The translations under genes and the position numbers were made by a program. Shown piece after piece: positions 62,035-64,000 of a stretch of 64,000 nucleotides of DNA. Numbering within the stretch: position 1 is the first letter of the stretch; every line of letters begins with the position of its first letter. A model generated the notes under the pieces. It saw only the letters and a list, made by a program, of their open reading frames with translations. It ran no database searches and was not told where the DNA came from. Origin of the DNA: an uncultured Campylobacterota bacterium (GTDB lineage: Bacteria; Campylobacterota; Campylobacteria; Campylobacterales; Sulfurovaceae); NCBI GenBank assembly GCA_937141405.1, contig CAKZQQ010000006.1, forward strand, positions 62,001-126,000, written 5' to 3'.

Positions 62035-63804
62035 TTATATTGATTGGTTTTTAACGAATTGAAGATAATGCCCTTCTTCCTCTTTTAGCTCTTCATGACT
62101 TCCTGTTTGTACGATCTTTCCATCGTCTAATACGTATATTTTATCGACATTTTTTACCGTACTTAATCTGTGTGCGATTGTAATTACCGTTTTATCTTTC
62201 AAAAAATCTTTGAGATCATTGTATAGCTTTGTTTCCGTGTGTACATCAAGAGCCGAGGTTGATTCATCAAAGATAACAACAGCAGGATTTGCAATAATCA
62301 TTCTAGCAATCGATAATCGTTGTTTTTGTCCTCCGCTTAGCTTCATACCGTTGTTGCCGACTATCGTATCAAGCTGTTTTTCCATGTTTAAAATAGTTTC
62401 TGCAAGTTGAGCAACCTCTAAAGCCTTATAGATAGTCTCGTCACTTATATGAGTGTTTCCCATGGTTATATTAAAGCGTAAAGTATTGTTAAATAAAATC
62501 GGCATTTGTAAAACTAAAAACAGTCGATCTCTTAAACTCTTTTTATTGAGGGCATCAATACTTATATCATTATATGTGAGTTGGCCGCTTTTCTTCACAT
62601 AAAAACCTGCAATAATCTGAGCTAAAGTAGTTTTACCGCTTCCACTAGCACCGATTAATGCTACTTTCTCGCCGGCTTTTATTTCAAGTGAAATGTTTTT
62701 TAATATCTCTTTATTTTGATTATATGAAAAGTTGAGATCGGTTGCTTTTATATCAATTTGTTTTTCTGAAGGCAAAAGGGTATGAGTGCCGTTTGGTTCT
62801 TGTGTTAGTTTTAAAATTTTGTTTATTCTGCCAAGCGCCGCCATCGCTGTTGTATATGAATATTGCATAGATAGTAGATCTTGGACGGGTGTCATAATAA
62901 ACCAGATATATCCAAACATAGCAAACATCATACCGATAGATAAATCACTGTATGCAACCATAACTAAGCCGGCAGCCCTTAATAGCTCAAATGTCATTAA
63001 AAAAAGTGTAAATGAAAACCTTTCATAGGCTACACTCTTGTAGTTATAGTTGTTTGATGTTATTTGAATGTTTTTGGCTTTTGAAATAGTTGTATGGGTA
63101 AAGTATTCCTCTTTACTGCTTGCTTTGATCTGTCCAAAATGATTTAAGAACTCTCCAACATTATCTTGAAAATCTGCAATGGCTTGGTTTTCTTCTTTTT
63201 TCAATTCTCCGACCTGTTTTACAATATTTCTAGAAATAAACATTATGAGAGGCTGTATGATTATTATGAGGAGTCCCAATACGGGATGAATAGTAACGAT
63301 TACAGCCGCAACGGCAAACAAAGTGAAAATGGAAGTTATAAATCTACTAGCTCCTGAAATTATGAAGCTATCGAGCGTATTTACATCGGTAATTAGGTTT
63401 GCGCTCACCGTGCCACTTCCTAAACTTTCATATTCATTTATGGAAACGGTTTTAAGATGTTGTAGCAATCCTTCTCTTATTTTAAATGTGGTGTATTTGG
63501 CTATATTTGTAAAAATTTTCGTAATTAAAATCAAAAAAACATAATTAATAAACCTCAAACAAATCACGGTAAAGGTCACTATGGCAATATAATAAAATGC
63601 ATTTCCGCCTCCAAAGAAGTTGTTGATGTTGTTGACAAAAAAATCCGGTTTATTTAAGAGAACTTCATCAACAAGCATTGGGAGCATCAAGGGTATCGGC
63701 ACACTAATGAAAATTGATAATATGGTTACAAATTGCCCCACAATCAATAATTTCTTTTTCTTTAAAAGTAATCTCCATATGTATTTTAAGTCAATGAATT
63801 GCAT
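62035..63804 (-). CDS. ABC exporter, fused permease and ATPase
   Basis: 589 residues: six N-terminal helices (about 15-310), then an ATPase with Walker A LIGASGSGKTT, Q-loop LVLQMP, signature LSGGQKQR, Walker B VVIFDEST and the H-loop IAHRLST. It would work as a homodimer, since no partner half is adjacent in view. Substrates of this MsbA/lipid/peptide-type family are diverse. A Fur-like palindrome at 63932-63950 upstream suggests an iron-linked role such as siderophore transport. Confidence 0.88.
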   Translation of the reverse strand: MQFIDLKYIWRLLLKKKKLLIVGQFVTILSIFISVPIPLMLPMLVDEVLLNKPDFFVNNINNFFGGGNAFYYIAIVTFTVICLRFINYVFLILITKIFTNIAKYTTFKIREGLLQHLKTVSINEYESLGSGTVSANLITDVNTLDSFIISGASRFITSIFTLFAVAAVIVTIHPVLGLLIIIIQPLIMFISRNIVKQVGELKKEENQAIADFQDNVGEFLNHFGQIKASSKEEYFTHTTISKAKNIQITSNNYNYKSVAYERFSFTLFLMTFELLRAAGLVMVAYSDLSIGMMFAMFGYIWFIMTPVQDLLSMQYSYTTAMAALGRINKILKLTQEPNGTHTLLPSEKQIDIKATDLNFSYNQNKEILKNISLEIKAGEKVALIGASGSGKTTLAQIIAGFYVKKSGQLTYNDISIDALNKKSLRDRLFLVLQMPILFNNTLRFNITMGNTHISDETIYKALEVAQLAETILNMEKQLDTIVGNNGMKLSGGQKQRLSIARMIIANPAVVIFDESTSALDVHTETKLYNDLKDFLKDKTVITIAHRLSTVKNVDKIYVLDDGKIVQTGSHEELKEEEGHYLQFVKNQSI

Positions 63805-63931
63805 AAGCTCTCTCTTTCTGTTTTTCGGATTTTAATATAAAGCAAATATATTTCAAGCAAAGACAAAACAGCAATCCCCTCTAGAAGATGTACTTTAAGC
63901 CAAATTAAAGCAAAAATAAATTATTATTGAT

Positions 63932-63950
63932 TTTAATAATCATTATTAAA
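63932..63950. promoter_or_regulatory. 19-bp perfect palindrome, Fur-box-like
   Basis: TTTAATAAT-C-ATTATTAAA is a perfect 9-1-9 dyad with the Fur core AATAATCATTATT. It lies between the ABC exporter (minus strand) and a gene beginning at about 63959, so it could control both. Confidence 0.7.
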
Positions 63951-63958
63951 GATGAAAA

Positions 63959-64000
63959 ATGACAAGTCTTCCAAGGAAAAAACTTTTTGATATCGGTAAA
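63959..64000 (+). CDS. Start of an unidentified gene, 3' partial
   Basis: ATG 63959 opens a frame of 14 codons to the window end (MTSLPRKKLFDIGK). It sits 8 bases after the Fur-like palindrome and diverges from the ABC exporter. Nothing can be said about function. The ATG at 63952 in another frame stops after 12 codons. Confidence 0.35.
   Translation, partial: MTSLPRKKLFDIGK

Overview
The window reads as chromosomal DNA from a member of the Campylobacterota (the former epsilonproteobacteria), probably a free-living relative of Sulfurimonas, Sulfuricurvum or Sulfurovum. The grounds are a low-GC genome, a PglB-type oligosaccharyltransferase very like the Campylobacter enzyme, MqnA of the futalosine menaquinone pathway, a short Helicobacter-type ExbB, and separate (unfused) rpoB and rpoC. 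The genus is an inference from gene content.

Region 1 (1-14.4 kb) is a surface-glycan locus. It holds an FrhB-like protein (5' truncated by the window edge), a polysaccharide pyruvyl transferase, a Wzx flippase, three sulfotransferase genes (one intact, one split by a single in-frame amber codon, one with its middle missing), a GT2, a hexapeptide acyltransferase, an O-antigen ligase/polymerase, a GT4, a fused two-domain glycosyltransferase and pglB. Together they suggest a glycan carrying acidic groups (sulfate, pyruvate) that is flipped, possibly polymerised, and passed to lipid or protein. The sulfotransferase decay suggests the modification is changing.

Region 2 (14.4-25.7 kb) is mixed housekeeping: gltX; mqnA divergent from moaD-moaE-moeA; a LexA/CI-like S24 repressor facing a 37-codon gene; a DUF309 protein; a DksA-like zinc protein; a NifX-like protein; a yaaA - 30-codon membrane peptide - structured element - nhaA - yciH run; and metE with a long leader that contains an open 120-codon frame.

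Region 3 (25.7-43.0 kb) is the conserved translation and transcription block. It runs tRNA-Thr(TGT)-Tyr-Gly-Thr(GGT)-tuf-rpmG-tRNA-Trp-secE-nusG-rplK-rplA-rplJ-rplL-rpoB-rpoC, then rpsL-rpsG-fusA. The promoters, an L10-type leader and several hairpins are visible.

Region 4 (43.0-54.2 kb) is a leftward run of eight genes: an NFACT protein, cdsA, dxr, an RBBP9-like hydrolase, tsaD, gyrB, queF and a small HTH protein paralogous to the S24 repressor. leuC, an FAH-family gene and purT follow.

Region 5 (54.2-64 kb) looks iron-regulated. Four Fur-box-like palindromes flank exbB-exbD-hemP-tonB-mntP, then a LolA-like protein, an outer-membrane barrel, an MMPL-type RND transporter and an MFS transporter, a convergent ABC exporter, and the start of a gene that runs off the end. 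This combination suggests TonB-dependent iron or haem uptake next to an export pathway, perhaps for a siderophore or lipid. The genes that would settle the substrate lie beyond the window.
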